Positions 17,706 to 26,992 are shown, counted from the first letter of the stretch. The stretch: DNA of 64,000 nucleotides from Burkholderia sp. Ax-1724 (GCF_011752995.1 NZ_VWWL01000002.1:248001-312000), one strand, 5' to 3'. Program-made: numbers and translations. The notes: a model not told the origin generated them from the sequence alone.

Positions 17706-19490
17706 TCAATGCGAATGCCGCGGATTGCCACGCTCGGCAATCACCTTCAGATAGAGCGTTGCCGGTTCGAGACAGCCGCCGGTCGAAAGCTGGCCGACCG
17801 TCTTGCGATACAACTCCTGCCACGGCGTCTGCGCGGGCGGAATCTCGAACTGCATGGTTTCGCGGCGTCGCGCGAGTTCTGCTTCGTCGACCAGCACGTC
17901 GACGCGGCGCGAATTCAGATCGACATGAATGCGGTCGTTCGTGCGCAGCAACGCGAGGCCGCCGCCCACCGCCGCTTCCGGCGACATGTTCAGAATCGAC
18001 GGACTCGCGGACGTGCCGCTCTGACGTCCGTCGCCGAGCGTCGGCAGCGAAGTGATGCCCTCGCGCACGAGCGCCGCCGGCGGTGCCATGTTGACGACCT
18101 CGGCGCTGCCCGGATAGCCGACCGTGCCCGCACCGCGAATCACGAGAATGCAACGCTCGTCGATCGCGAGCGACGGATCGTTGATGCGCGCGTGATAGTC
18201 CTCGGGACCGTCGAACACGATCGCGCGTGCCTCGAAGCTGTTTTCCGCGCCGGGCTCGCTCAGGTAGGTCTTGCGGAACGCCTCGCCGACCACCGACATC
18301 TTCATGATCGCGCTGTCGAAGAAGTTGCCCGACAGCACCATGAAGCCCGCGCCGTGCTTGAGCGGATCGTCCGTCGTCCTGATGACCTCGCGATCCGGCG
18401 TGGGCGCGGCCGCTGCGATCTCGCCCATCGTGCGGCCCGACACGGTCAGGCATTGCTCGTGCACGAGGCCGCCCTTCGCAAGCTCGCGCATCACGGCAGG
18501 CACGCCGCCGGCGCGATGGAAGCTCTCGCCGAGATATTCGCCAGCGGGCATGCAGTTGACGATCAGCGGCACCTGTTCACCGACTCGCTGCCAGTCGTCG
18601 AGACTCAGTTCGACGCCCATGTGCCGCGCGATCGCGATCAGGTGCGGCGGACAGTTGGTCGACGCACCGAGCGCCGACGCGACCACGATCGCGTTTTCAA
18701 AGGCTTGCTTCGTCATGATCCGCGACGGCCGCACATCCTCGCGCACCAGATCGACAATGCGCTTGCCGGTCACGTAGGCCATCTGGCCGCGCTCGCGGTA
18801 CGCGGCCGGAATGCTCGCGCAGCCGGGCAGCGACATGCCGAGCGCTTCGGCAAGGCTGTTCATCGACAAGGCCGTGCCCATCGTGTTGCAATGGCCGATC
18901 GACGGCGAGGACGCCGTGGTCAACTCCATGAAGCCTTCGTAGTCGATCTCGCCGGCCGCGAGCAGATTGCGCGCATGCCAGATCACGGTGCCCGACCCGA
19001 TGCGCTTGCCGTCGTGCCAGCCATCGAGCATCGGGCCGCCGGACAGCACGATCGCCGGCATGTCGACGGTGGCCGCCGCCATCAGGCAGGCGGGCGTGGT
19101 CTTGTCGCAGCCGGTGGTCAGCACCACGCCGTCGAGCGGGAAACCATGCAGGATTTCGACGAGGCCCAGATACGCGAGATTGCGGTCGAGCGCGGCGGTC
19201 GGCCGACGGCTCTGCTCGGCGAGCGGATGTACCGGAAATTCCATCGGAATGCCGCCCGCGTCGCGAATGCCGGCCTTCGTGCGTGCCGTGAGCTCGATGT
19301 GATGCCGGTTGCACGGCGCGAGGTCACTGCCCGTCTGCGCGATGCCGATGATCGGCCGGCCCGATTGCAGTTCTTCGCGCGTCAGACCGTAGTTCATGAA
19401 ACGCTCGACGTACAGCGCCGTCATATCCGCGTGCGCGGGATCGTCGAACCATTCCTGGCTGCGCAGCCGGCGTGGGTTGGATGCTGACAT
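17706..19490 (-). CDS. IlvD/Edd family sugar-acid dehydratase (XylD/AraC-like)
   Basis: This 594-residue protein has the Fe-S cluster cysteines expected of the family: TTGCDKTTPACLM and SIGHCNTMGTALSMN, with SGGPMLDG between them. Length equals that of D-xylonate and L-arabinonate dehydratases. It removes water from an aldonic acid to give the 2-keto-3-deoxy acid, which the neighbouring FAH-family enzyme would process. The ATG at 19490 follows an AGAGAGAAG stretch. A LacI-type operator lies 40 bp upstream. The exact sugar acid is inferred only from the gene pair. Confidence 0.87.
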   Translation of the reverse strand: MSASNPRRLRSQEWFDDPAHADMTALYVERFMNYGLTREELQSGRPIIGIAQTGSDLAPCNRHHIELTARTKAGIRDAGGIPMEFPVHPLAEQSRRPTAALDRNLAYLGLVEILHGFPLDGVVLTTGCDKTTPACLMAAATVDMPAIVLSGGPMLDGWHDGKRIGSGTVIWHARNLLAAGEIDYEGFMELTTASSPSIGHCNTMGTALSMNSLAEALGMSLPGCASIPAAYRERGQMAYVTGKRIVDLVREDVRPSRIMTKQAFENAIVVASALGASTNCPPHLIAIARHMGVELSLDDWQRVGEQVPLIVNCMPAGEYLGESFHRAGGVPAVMRELAKGGLVHEQCLTVSGRTMGEIAAAAPTPDREVIRTTDDPLKHGAGFMVLSGNFFDSAIMKMSVVGEAFRKTYLSEPGAENSFEARAIVFDGPEDYHARINDPSLAIDERCILVIRGAGTVGYPGSAEVVNMAPPAALVREGITSLPTLGDGRQSGTSASPSILNMSPEAAVGGGLALLRTNDRIHVDLNSRRVDVLVDEAELARRRETMQFEIPPAQTPWQELYRKTVGQLSTGGCLEPATLYLKVIAERGNPRHSH

Positions 19491-19530
19491 GATGCTTCTC
19501 TCTGTCCTGAGGGTTACCTGGGCGTGTATA

Positions 19531-19542
19531 GTTACCGGTAAC
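19531..19542. promoter_or_regulatory. LacI-family operator
   Basis: GTTACCGGTAAC is a perfect 12-bp palindrome with AT-rich flanks, in the 211-bp gap between the lacI-type gene and the dehydratase. It resembles GntR/LacI-family operators with a central CG step. A further GTTACC half site lies at 19513-19518. It is probably bound by the upstream regulator. Confidence 0.7.
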
Positions 19543-19701
19543 ATATAGGTTCGCCGATGTTACGCGTGGCGTGGCATCCGAACAACCAAGGGATATCCCT
19601 GGCTGCTTATGTGGCCCTGCAAAGCGCCTCGTGATTCAGGAGCCCCGGCGATGCCGTACGGCGCCGCTACGCCTGCGGCCTGCGTACCGGCTCAGGTATT
19701 T

Positions 19702-20727
19702 TCAGGCGCTTTCACGCGGAATCACCGTGAAGTCGATCTTTACCGCTTTCCTATGCGGCTCGCGCCCGGCCTCGCGATCGGCCAGCGCGGCGAGCAATGT
19801 CTCGCCCGCCCGCAAGCCGATTCCGTATGCGTCCACCGACACGGTCGTCATCGTCGGCTGGCAGCACCACGACACCTCGAAGTTGCCGAAACCGGCGATG
19901 GCGATATCGTCCGGCACCGACAGCCCGCGGCGATGGCACTCCATGATTGCGCCGAACGCCGACATGTCGCTCACGCACATCACGGCCTCGGTATCGGGCC
20001 ACGTTTCGAGCAAGGCACCGAGCGCCGGCGCGCCATGACTCATGGTGATCGGCGAATCGCCGAGCCGGATCACGCGCGGCGCGCCGAGCCCGAGCGCCTT
20101 CATTTCGGCGACGTAACCGCGCATCCGGTCAAGGCCGCGTCGGTCGCGTTCGCTCTCGCCCGCGATAAAACCGATGCGCCGATACCCGCGTTCATGCAGA
20201 TGCCGGAGCATTGCGCGCGCCGCCGCCGAGTTCGAAAAGCCGACGGCCGTATCGATCGGATCGGCCGGCAAGTCCCACATCTCGACAACCGGGATGCCGG
20301 CGCGCTGCAACAGCATGCGCGTCGCCTCGGTATGCCGGCTGCCCGTCAGCGCGACGCAGCGCGGCTGATGACGCAGCATCGAACGCACGAGCAGTTCTTC
20401 CTGGTCGAGACGGTAGTCGGTGTCGCCGAGCAGGAGCTGCAAACCGTGCGGGCTCAACGCGGCATTGAGCCCGCGCACCGTGTCCGAGAAGTTCGAGCTC
20501 GACAGCGACGGCACCAGCACCGCGACGAACTCCGAGCGTCCCGACGACAACGCGCCCGCCGCCGCATCGGCGACGTAGCCAAGTTCGTCGATGACCTTCA
20601 TGACCCGCTCGCGAGTCGTCTGCGACACGCTGCGTCCCGCGAGCACACGCGAGACGGTCATCTTCGAAACGCCCGCGCGCCGGGCAACATCGGACATGCG
20701 GGGCGGAACAGGTGGCCTGGACGTCAT
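19702..20727 (-). CDS. LacI/GntR-type transcriptional repressor
   Basis: The 341-residue protein has the LacI HTH and hinge (MSDVARRAGVSKMTVSRVLAGRSVSQTTRERVMKVIDELGYVADAAAGALSSGRS) at residues 11-65 and a periplasmic-binding-protein-like sensor domain after it. It resembles gluconate-type regulators. It is transcribed toward the dehydratase pair, with the GTTACCGGTAAC site in between, so it most likely represses them and responds to the sugar acid or its keto derivative. Confidence 0.9.
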   Translation of the reverse strand: MTSRPPVPPRMSDVARRAGVSKMTVSRVLAGRSVSQTTRERVMKVIDELGYVADAAAGALSSGRSEFVAVLVPSLSSSNFSDTVRGLNAALSPHGLQLLLGDTDYRLDQEELLVRSMLRHQPRCVALTGSRHTEATRMLLQRAGIPVVEMWDLPADPIDTAVGFSNSAAARAMLRHLHERGYRRIGFIAGESERDRRGLDRMRGYVAEMKALGLGAPRVIRLGDSPITMSHGAPALGALLETWPDTEAVMCVSDMSAFGAIMECHRRGLSVPDDIAIAGFGNFEVSWCCQPTMTTVSVDAYGIGLRAGETLLAALADREAGREPHRKAVKIDFTVIPRESA

Positions 20728-20825
20728 GGTGTGGCGCGGGGCGAGTACGCGAAAGTCACGGAACGCACATCATACCTGGCGACGCTCACCGCCGGCCCGA
20801 TTCAAAACGCCCGCACTTCAAGTGC

Positions 20826-22397
20826 TCAAGGCTCTGGCTCGCCGGAACCGGCCTGCTCGAGCGCATTGAGTTCTTCCTCAGCATCTTCGGGCTGCCCCGC
20901 TGCGGTTTCATGTGTACGCGGCGGCGATTTGACGACCGCCGGCGGCAACCTGCCGATGCCTTCGTCGATACGTTGCAGCAGATACGGGAAGAACGGATTC
21001 GACGCGATGCGAAACATCGAGTCGAGCGTCAGAATCAAGGTGCCGCGTTCACCACGTGGCGCGAGTGTGCCGAGGTTCTCGTTGAAGTTTTCCGAGTCGT
21101 CCGGCGCAATGCCGTACAACGCATCGGTGATCGGGAACGGAATCGCGACGTGCGACAACGAGAAGATGTCCTGAGGATAATCGATGTCCAAAGGCTGCAC
21201 GCGCGTTTGCACTTCGCCCGCATAGACGCTGCGCTCGATCATATGTGCCGAGTCCGGCGACGCATTGGCGATGACCGTCGTGCGATAGTTCTGCGGACCA
21301 ATGCGCAGCAGCCGCGACAGCGCCGTATAAGACGCGACGCGCAGGAAAGTCCTGAAACGCACGCTGCGATTGACGTCGAACAGGACGACCTCGCTGCCGT
21401 TCTCGGGAAGCTTGTCATAGAGCAACGACATCACCGCGGGCGTGCTGACCGTGAAATCGGTCACCGACTGGAACGTGAGAATCGGCGGCAACGTAGCGAG
21501 CCGGTTCTCGCGCTCGAGCCTCGCAATCTGCTCCTGAATGACGCTCGTGAGCAGATACGACTGCCGCGCGCCATTCACCGGGAACGAGTTGTACTTGAAC
21601 GGATTGAACTCCGGCACGATGCCAAGCCATGCGGCGCGCTCGAATGCCGGCAATATCGCCGGCAGTCCCGCGAGACCGGCAAAGCGCGCATAACGCGTCA
21701 CGCCGATCATCGGTGAAATCAGAATGACGCGAGTCGGACGCGTAAGCGCCGGGTTCTCGATCGCATCCAGTGCATATTGCAGCGCCAGCGCGCCGCCATT
21801 CGAGAAGCCGACCAGTTCGAGCGGCTTGTCCGGGCCGATACGCCGGCGCGCTTCGCGCACTGCAAGCCGGGTGGCCGCGGCCCATTGCTGCCAGTGAACG
21901 TCGGTCAACCCGGCCGGCACGGTGCCGTGCCCCGGCAAGCGGATGCCGATCGCGACAAAACCGCGATCACGATAGTTGCGTGCGATATGCCGCAAGCTGT
22001 ACGGCGAATCCGTCATGCCATGCAGCAACACCACCGCGCCAACGGGCGGCCCCGACGGTTCGAGTATGTACGAGTGATTCCAGTCGTAGGCAAAATGCGG
22101 CGGAAAGATCGGCGAGCCCTCGTAATACCGGTTCGCCGCAACGCGCTCGGACGGCTTCAGCTTTTCGACGACATTGACGCGCACGTCCTCGAAAATGCGC
22201 GCTTCCGCTTTCATATAGGCGTTCCAGTCGCCGGTGTCCATCTCTTCCGCGGTCATTTCGCGCGGCACATAGGTATGCCAGACCGACAGCGCCGGACCGC
22301 GCTGCGAGTACCATGCGCGCAGACCGAGTGCGAGTACGGCCGACAGAATCACAACCCATGCACTTATCTTGATGACCTTCAGCGACGTGCGTAGCAT
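20826..22397 (-). CDS. Membrane-anchored alpha/beta hydrolase
   Basis: The 523-residue protein starts with a single N-terminal hydrophobic segment (KISAWVVILSAVLALGLRAW) and then an alpha/beta-hydrolase fold: oxyanion HGMTDSPYSLRHIA, nucleophile elbow GFSNGG, a conserved VTDFTVS, and a late His in SLSHVAIPF. It is larger than typical monoacylglycerol lipases because of an N-terminal extension and an acidic Pro/Glu tail. It is probably an esterase or lipase facing the periplasm. The ATG at 22397 has AAGAGA upstream. It is a single gene with no evident operon partner. Confidence 0.8.
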   Translation of the reverse strand: MLRTSLKVIKISAWVVILSAVLALGLRAWYSQRGPALSVWHTYVPREMTAEEMDTGDWNAYMKAEARIFEDVRVNVVEKLKPSERVAANRYYEGSPIFPPHFAYDWNHSYILEPSGPPVGAVVLLHGMTDSPYSLRHIARNYRDRGFVAIGIRLPGHGTVPAGLTDVHWQQWAAATRLAVREARRRIGPDKPLELVGFSNGGALALQYALDAIENPALTRPTRVILISPMIGVTRYARFAGLAGLPAILPAFERAAWLGIVPEFNPFKYNSFPVNGARQSYLLTSVIQEQIARLERENRLATLPPILTFQSVTDFTVSTPAVMSLLYDKLPENGSEVVLFDVNRSVRFRTFLRVASYTALSRLLRIGPQNYRTTVIANASPDSAHMIERSVYAGEVQTRVQPLDIDYPQDIFSLSHVAIPFPITDALYGIAPDDSENFNENLGTLAPRGERGTLILTLDSMFRIASNPFFPYLLQRIDEGIGRLPPAVVKSPPRTHETAAGQPEDAEEELNALEQAGSGEPEP

Positions 22398-22865
22398 TCG
22401 TGTTCTCTTGATGAAGGTTGCACCGCAACGCAGACTGCTGTCCGCGTCGGACGCTGAGACCGTCGTGTCGACGGCGTTCCGGTCTGGATATCCTAAGGTC
22501 TTTTAATCATCCGTTCAAACTCTATGGCCGTTGCACGGCAGGCACTGCCGGATGATTAGCATAACGACCTGAGGTGCGCGGCGATGCCGCAAGCGCGAAT
22601 GAAACAGGCCGATCAGATCGACGCGCTGCGCTATCCGGAATTCGACGCGAGGAAAACTGCACGGAATTCCCGCACTCATCGTGGGGAGGTCGTGGGGACG
22701 TCGTGGGGAAGTTGTGAAGGAGCCGATGCAACGAACACCTTTCAGCGGCATGGAAAAGATCGACTCGCCCGATGACTCGCTCAATCGGATCAAGCCATCC
22801 GGTTCATGAATAAAGTACGGGACGCGATACATGCCGCGTCCCGTACACCCCTGCTCATCGTTCCA
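22398..22865. other. Intergenic region, no supported gene
   Basis: It contains tandem GTGGGGA-type repeats around 22681-22710 (GTGGGGAGGTCGTGGGGACGTCGTGGGGA). The short ORFs reported on both strands are shadows of one another. It probably carries the hydrolase promoter on the left side. Confidence 0.4.
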
Positions 22866-23081
22866 TTAGCGGCCGCGCATATTGCCGGCCACACCGCCCG
22901 CCGCACCGCCGATGATCGCGCCGGTCCAGGCATCGCCGCCCGAGATCGCCGCAATCCCCGCTCCCGCGCCGGCGCCGAGCGCGGCGCCGCTCATCGTTCC
23001 CTGCGCCTGCGGGCTCATGTCCGTGCAGCCGATCATCGCAACCAGCGTTCCGATGCTCGCGATCCATCCAAGTCGTTTCAT
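22866..23081 (-). CDS. Small glycine-zipper lipoprotein
   Basis: This 71-residue protein has a lipoprotein-type signal ending in VAMIGC and then a glycine-zipper repeat (GAALGAGAGAGIAAISGG, GAIIGGAAGGVAGN). Such proteins sit in the outer membrane or periplasm and often relate to envelope stress. It starts 11 bp after the stop of the upstream gene on the same strand, so they form an operon. Confidence 0.82.
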   Translation of the reverse strand: MKRLGWIASIGTLVAMIGCTDMSPQAQGTMSGAALGAGAGAGIAAISGGDAWTGAIIGGAAGGVAGNMRGR

Positions 23082-23092
23082 GATCGTTCTCC

Positions 23093-23470
23093 TTATTGGT
23101 TTTTCTTCAGCCCGGGCACGACCATCTGGAACCAGAGGGTCTCGATCACCGGGTGCTGGATCATCGTCGGATTGGATGCGTAATAGTTGTCGAGCCCCAC
23201 GCGCACGCTGTCGAGCGTCTGCCCCTGCATGCCTTTACCAAAGCGCTGCGCGATGTCGCTGGCGTTCGCCGCATTGCCGGCATAGGCGCGCTCGACTTCG
23301 ATCAGATTGGCAATCCCGACGAGATAGGCTTTCTTCGCTTCCGGCGACGACTCCATCCATTGCTGACCCGTGACAATTGGAATGTTGTCCGCGCGCGCGA
23401 CGTTGCTCATCACGGCCAGCGACAGGAAAGTCAGAGATAACAGCGTTCGCCATTGTGGTTTGATTGCCAT
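23093..23470 (-). CDS. Secreted protein of unknown function
   Basis: The 125-residue protein has a signal peptide (WRTLLSLTFLSLAVMSNVARAD). The mature part contains QQWMESSPEAKKAYLVGIANLIEVERAYAGN and a C-terminal HPVIETLWFQMVVPGLKK. It loosely recalls small periplasmic Rap1a/Tai-like proteins, but I cannot assign a family. The ATG at 23470 has GGAG at good spacing; an upstream ATG at 23482 is possible. It is co-transcribed with the glycine-zipper lipoprotein. Confidence 0.75.
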   Translation of the reverse strand: MAIKPQWRTLLSLTFLSLAVMSNVARADNIPIVTGQQWMESSPEAKKAYLVGIANLIEVERAYAGNAANASDIAQRFGKGMQGQTLDSVRVGLDNYYASNPTMIQHPVIETLWFQMVVPGLKKNQ

Positions 23471-24231
23471 TACATACTCCATGGAAATAATGTTCTCCAG
23501 CGGCCTGCCGCCGAAATATCCGCGGCATCGATCGAGTTATTTGGAAGAATGATCGGTCTCGTTCTCGTCGAATCTCCTTTTCAGGTTCACCGGGTCGGCA
23601 TGGTTCATCGAATCAGGTTCAATAGAGAAATAGCTATTGCGAGACCTGAAATTCTCTCGACGAATTCAAATGGTTTGCTAACGCGCGTGCGCCTCAGGCA
23701 CGCCATAGAGTCTACAGAGTTTTCTGTAATTTCCAAGCCTGCTGTCGTGCCCTTCGCGCAACAATGCTATTGAATAAATTGACGATCGAATAACGGGTAA
23801 AGGAATGCAATGCGCGTAAACACTCATCGCTTTATTGAACGAATCTTTTATATGCCGGAAGCATTACATATGAGTTTCGTCACTTTTTTGTGAAATATGA
23901 TCTTCTATTTTTCCTCTCAATTTTCAATGTTTTTACATTAATCAATAAAGAGCGATTGACGTTTCAATTATTCAAATTCGATCGGTTCAGTTACGCTCGA
24001 TCGCGACCTGATGGCAATAGTCTGGAATGGCTGCGAAGCAGCGAAAGAAGGGGTTGAAGCTGTTGACCGTTAGTTGCGTTAAATGTTCTATCCGCGTCAC
24101 GCCGATCCGAACGGCCATATCTTCGGCATTAACAGTCTTTAGCTTGTATTTGAAAAATACAGGGTATAGACTGTACGAGTCATTTACAGGCTTTGGCCTG
24201 TTGTCACGCCGAAGCCGGCCGGAGACCTGTC
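23471..24231. promoter_or_regulatory. AT-rich intergenic region with the hipBA promoter and a palindrome
   Basis: The composition is much more AT-rich than its surroundings, especially 23760-24000. GTATTT-GAA-AAATAC (24147-24161) is a perfect 6-3-6 palindrome about 70 bp upstream of hipB, followed by ACAGGC-TTTG-GCCTGT at 24187-24202. These are candidate HipB operators. No gene is supported. Confidence 0.5.
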
Positions 24232-24744
24232 GTGGACTACCCCATCAAGACGCTGAGCCAGTTGAGACCGATCCTGCAAGGCTTCAGGAAAGCCGCCGCA
24301 CTCACCCAGGCCGCGATGGCCAGCCGCCTCGGCGTCACGCAGCAGACTTACGCGCAACTCGAAGCGAATCCGGCCGCCGTCAGCGTCGAACGTCTGTTCA
24401 AGGTCTTGCGGATATTGCAGGTCGATCTGAAACTCGTGCAGACCGGCGCGGCGCCAGGCGAAGCCGCCGAGGCAAGTGTCGCGCCGCCATCAACCAGCCG
24501 TGCGCCCACCCGGCGCGTCGGCGGCAAAACCACTACCACGGCAGGCATCGGCGAAAAGCGCACCACCGCAACGCCGCGCAAACAGCCAACATCGGCGGCG
24601 AAGTCCGCTCGCCCGCGAACCGCCGCGAAGAAGCCGCCCGCCAGCACGACCACGCGCCGCGCCGCGCGCGGCAATAGCGCGTCCGAACCGACGCGCGCCG
24701 CCGCGAAATCCGCAAGCACCGGCAAAAAACGCGAGGAATGGTGA
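24232..24744 (+). CDS. hipB: HipB-like antitoxin with Lys/Ala-rich tail
   Basis: Residues 1-75 form an HTH_3 repressor domain (LTQAAMASRLGVTQQTYAQLEANPAAVSVERLFKVLRIL) like HipB, which represses its own operon and holds HipA. Residues 80-170 are low complexity, rich in Lys, Arg, Ala, Thr and Pro (TAAKKPPASTTTRR), unlike the short flexible tail of E. coli HipB (88 residues). The GTG at 24232 has GGAGA at 7-11 bases upstream. hipA begins 2 bp after the stop. Confidence 0.85.
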   Translation: MDYPIKTLSQLRPILQGFRKAAALTQAAMASRLGVTQQTYAQLEANPAAVSVERLFKVLRILQVDLKLVQTGAAPGEAAEASVAPPSTSRAPTRRVGGKTTTTAGIGEKRTTATPRKQPTSAAKSARPRTAAKKPPASTTTRRAARGNSASEPTRAAAKSASTGKKREEW

Positions 24745-24746
24745 GC

Positions 24747-26072
24747 ATGGCACGCAACACACAAAGCCGCCTGAATCTGTGGATGAACGGCTTGCAGGTC
24801 GGCTATTGGGAAACGACACGCAACGGCGAGCGTTTGACGTATCTCGACGAATGGATCGACGATCCGCAAGGGCGCCCGCTCTCGCTGTCACTGCCTTTTA
24901 CACCAGGCAATCAGCCATATCGCGGCCAGATCGTCGCGGACTATTTCGACAATCTGCTGCCCGACAGCGAACCGATCCGGCGCCGCATCGCCACGCGTTA
25001 CCGGACCGGCAGCACCGCGCCGTTTCCATTGCTTGCCGCTCTCGGCCGCGACTGCGTCGGCGCGCTGCAGATGCTGCCGCCCGACGAAGCGCCCACCGAC
25101 CTCACGAGCATCGAGGGACGCGCGCTTGGAGAAAGCGACGTCGCCGCCCTGCTGCGCGGCACGACCTCGGCGGCACCGCTCGGCCAGCACGATCCGCTCG
25201 AAGACCTGCGCCTGTCGATCGCCGGGGCGCAGGAGAAAACCGCGCTGCTTCGTCATCGCAATCGCTGGCTGCTGCCCGAAGGCAGCACGCCGACCACGCA
25301 TATCTTCAAGCTGCCGCTCGGGCTCGTCGGCAACATGCGCGCCGACATGCGCACGTCGGTCGAAAACGAATGGCTCTGTTCGCACATCGTCGCCGCTTAC
25401 GGCCTGCCCGTTGCCCACTGCGAAATCGCGCGCTTCGACGAAGAGAAAGCATTGATCGTCGAGCGGTTCGATCGCAGACCATCGAGCGACGCAACGTGGA
25501 TCGTGCGGCTGCCGCAAGAAGACATGTGCCAGGCAACCGGCACATCGGCGCTTCATAAATACGAATCCGATGGCGGCCCGGGTATCGAGACCATCATGGA
25601 AGTACTCGCCGGCTCGTCTCGCGCCGCAACGGACCGGCGCAACTTTTTCACGACGCAGATGATTTTCTGGCTACTCGCCGCCACCGATGGCCATGCGAAG
25701 AACTTCAGCATCGCGCATCTCGCGGGCAATCGTTACGAATCGACGCCGCTTTACGACGTGCTCTCCGCGCATCCGATCATCGGTTCGGGGCCGAGCCATC
25801 TAGCCGTGCAAAGAGTGAAACTCGCGATGGCCGTTCGCGGCAAAAACGTCCACTACCTGCTCAATCAGATCCAGCGAAGACACTGGATTGCCGAAGGACA
25901 ACGCACCGGTTTTTCCGCCGCGGCCGTCGAAACGATGATCGACGAACTGACCGCGCGAACCGATACGGTCATCGATGAAGTATCGTCGCAACTGCCCGAC
26001 GACTTTCCGATGGACGTCGCCGATGCGGTGTTCAACGGCATGCGCCGGTTGAACAGAAAACTGGCGCAGTAG
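24747..26072 (+). CDS. hipA: HipA serine/threonine kinase toxin
   Basis: The 441-residue length matches HipA. Seen are the N-subdomain (LPFTPGNQPYRGQIVADYFDNLLPDSEPIRRRI), the ATP loop segment SIAGAQEKTALL, catalytic ATDGHAKNFSI and the later YDVLS metal-binding Asp. HipA-type kinases phosphorylate glutamyl-tRNA synthetase or other targets and induce dormancy; the target here is not known. The ATG at 24747 is chosen because AGGAA lies 8 bases upstream. It forms a toxin-antitoxin pair with hipB. Confidence 0.9.
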   Translation: MARNTQSRLNLWMNGLQVGYWETTRNGERLTYLDEWIDDPQGRPLSLSLPFTPGNQPYRGQIVADYFDNLLPDSEPIRRRIATRYRTGSTAPFPLLAALGRDCVGALQMLPPDEAPTDLTSIEGRALGESDVAALLRGTTSAAPLGQHDPLEDLRLSIAGAQEKTALLRHRNRWLLPEGSTPTTHIFKLPLGLVGNMRADMRTSVENEWLCSHIVAAYGLPVAHCEIARFDEEKALIVERFDRRPSSDATWIVRLPQEDMCQATGTSALHKYESDGGPGIETIMEVLAGSSRAATDRRNFFTTQMIFWLLAATDGHAKNFSIAHLAGNRYESTPLYDVLSAHPIIGSGPSHLAVQRVKLAMAVRGKNVHYLLNQIQRRHWIAEGQRTGFSAAAVETMIDELTARTDTVIDEVSSQLPDDFPMDVADAVFNGMRRLNRKLAQ

Positions 26073-26097
26073 AAAAAAAGCCGGAAAAACGCATTCT

Positions 26098-26775
26098 TCA
26101 AATCTGCCGCGCCACGACTTCATCCACCTTCGCCGACGCGCGCCACTGAACACTCAGCAAATGCTCGCGCATGTAGCGCGCCGCCGCTTCCGCGTCGCGT
26201 GCTTTCAGCGCATTGACGATCTCCTGGTGCTGCTGCGCGAAATACTGCCGCGTCTCCTGCGCGGCCGTTTTTTCGCGGACCTCCGGTTTCACACGCATAC
26301 CGTTGATGACTTCCATCAACGCAATCAGCGCGGGATTTCGCGTAGCCTGGCCAATCAGCAGATGAAAGCGGTGATCCCATTGCTGCCATTCGTCGTCGGT
26401 TTTCGCGGCAGCATTTTTACGCGCGCACTTTTCCAGCTCCTGCAGATCGTCACCGCTCGCCTTCGTCGCCGCCAGTGCGACAAGCGCCGGTTCGAACAGC
26501 AGGCGCATTTCGGCGATGTCCGCCGGACTGGTGCCGACGCGCAGCCCCCGCAGCGTAGGCGCGAACTTTAGCGGCCGGGCGCCGAGATAAGTGCCACGGC
26601 CGACGCCACGCCACACGCGGCCCGAGGCTTCCATCGACGCCAGCGCCGAGCGCAACTCGCGGCGGCTCACGCCCAGTTCTTCCGCAAGCGTCCGTTCGGG
26701 CGGCAGCGCATCGCCATCCTTCAGGCGATGCTGGGCAATGTAGTCGAGCAACGCATCCAGTACTGGCTTTTCCAT
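26098..26775 (-). CDS. GntR family transcriptional regulator, FadR subfamily
   Basis: The 225-residue protein has an N-terminal winged helix (LPPERTLAEELGVSRRELRSALASMEASGRVWRGVGRGTYLG) and an all-helical FCD ligand domain with EMRLLFEPALVALAA and the histidine-containing DHRFHLLIGQATRN and QHQEIVNAL segments that usually bind a metal and a carboxylate effector. It is divergent from the gamma-glutamyltransferase gene, with twin operator-like sites between. It probably represses both directions. Confidence 0.9.
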   Translation of the reverse strand: MEKPVLDALLDYIAQHRLKDGDALPPERTLAEELGVSRRELRSALASMEASGRVWRGVGRGTYLGARPLKFAPTLRGLRVGTSPADIAEMRLLFEPALVALAATKASGDDLQELEKCARKNAAAKTDDEWQQWDHRFHLLIGQATRNPALIALMEVINGMRVKPEVREKTAAQETRQYFAQQHQEIVNALKARDAEAAARYMREHLLSVQWRASAKVDEVVARQI

Positions 26776-26782
26776 TTTTTCC

Positions 26783-26802
26783 GAACCAATATTAATTGGT
26801 TT
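26783..26802. promoter_or_regulatory. GntR operator candidate, proximal to the regulator gene
   Basis: GAACCA-ATATTAAT-TGGTTT contains the inverted repeat AACCAAT/ATTGGTT with a 4-base centre, 8 bp upstream of the regulator's start. Together with the site at 26939-26958 it defines GAACCA-N8-TGGTTY. Confidence 0.65.
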
Positions 26803-26938
26803 AAACGATATCAGAATCCCGGCGAGACCGCACGCCGTCCTTCAGGGTATTTTTTATCCGCTATACTGGCCGTGTATATCGGGTTAACACCGGGTGCAAC
26901 CGGGTTGCATTAGCCTTACTCTTCTATCTTTTACAATG

Positions 26939-26958
26939 GAACCATTCATAATTGGTTC
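26939..26958. promoter_or_regulatory. GntR operator candidate, proximal to the GGT gene
   Basis: GAACCA-TTCATAAT-TGGTTC has 6-bp arms and the same 8-base spacing as the site near the regulator gene. It lies 35 bp upstream of the gamma-glutamyltransferase start, where binding would block transcription. Confidence 0.65.
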
Positions 26959-26992
26959 TATCATTGGTCCCGCTGTCGCAAAGGAGTCGCGC

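Noticed and set aside
17613-19487. 624-codon plus-strand ORF opposite the sugar-acid dehydratase
   Set aside because: A shadow frame of the IlvD/Edd gene; Arg/His-rich and without motifs.
22584-22832. Short ORFs on both strands between the hydrolase and the glycine-zipper gene
   Set aside because: Mutually overlapping frames without start signals or recognisable sequence.
24232-26072. Reading the hipBA region as a phage defence island
   Set aside because: Only a two-gene toxin-antitoxin pair is present, with no nuclease, helicase or other defence gene beside it.
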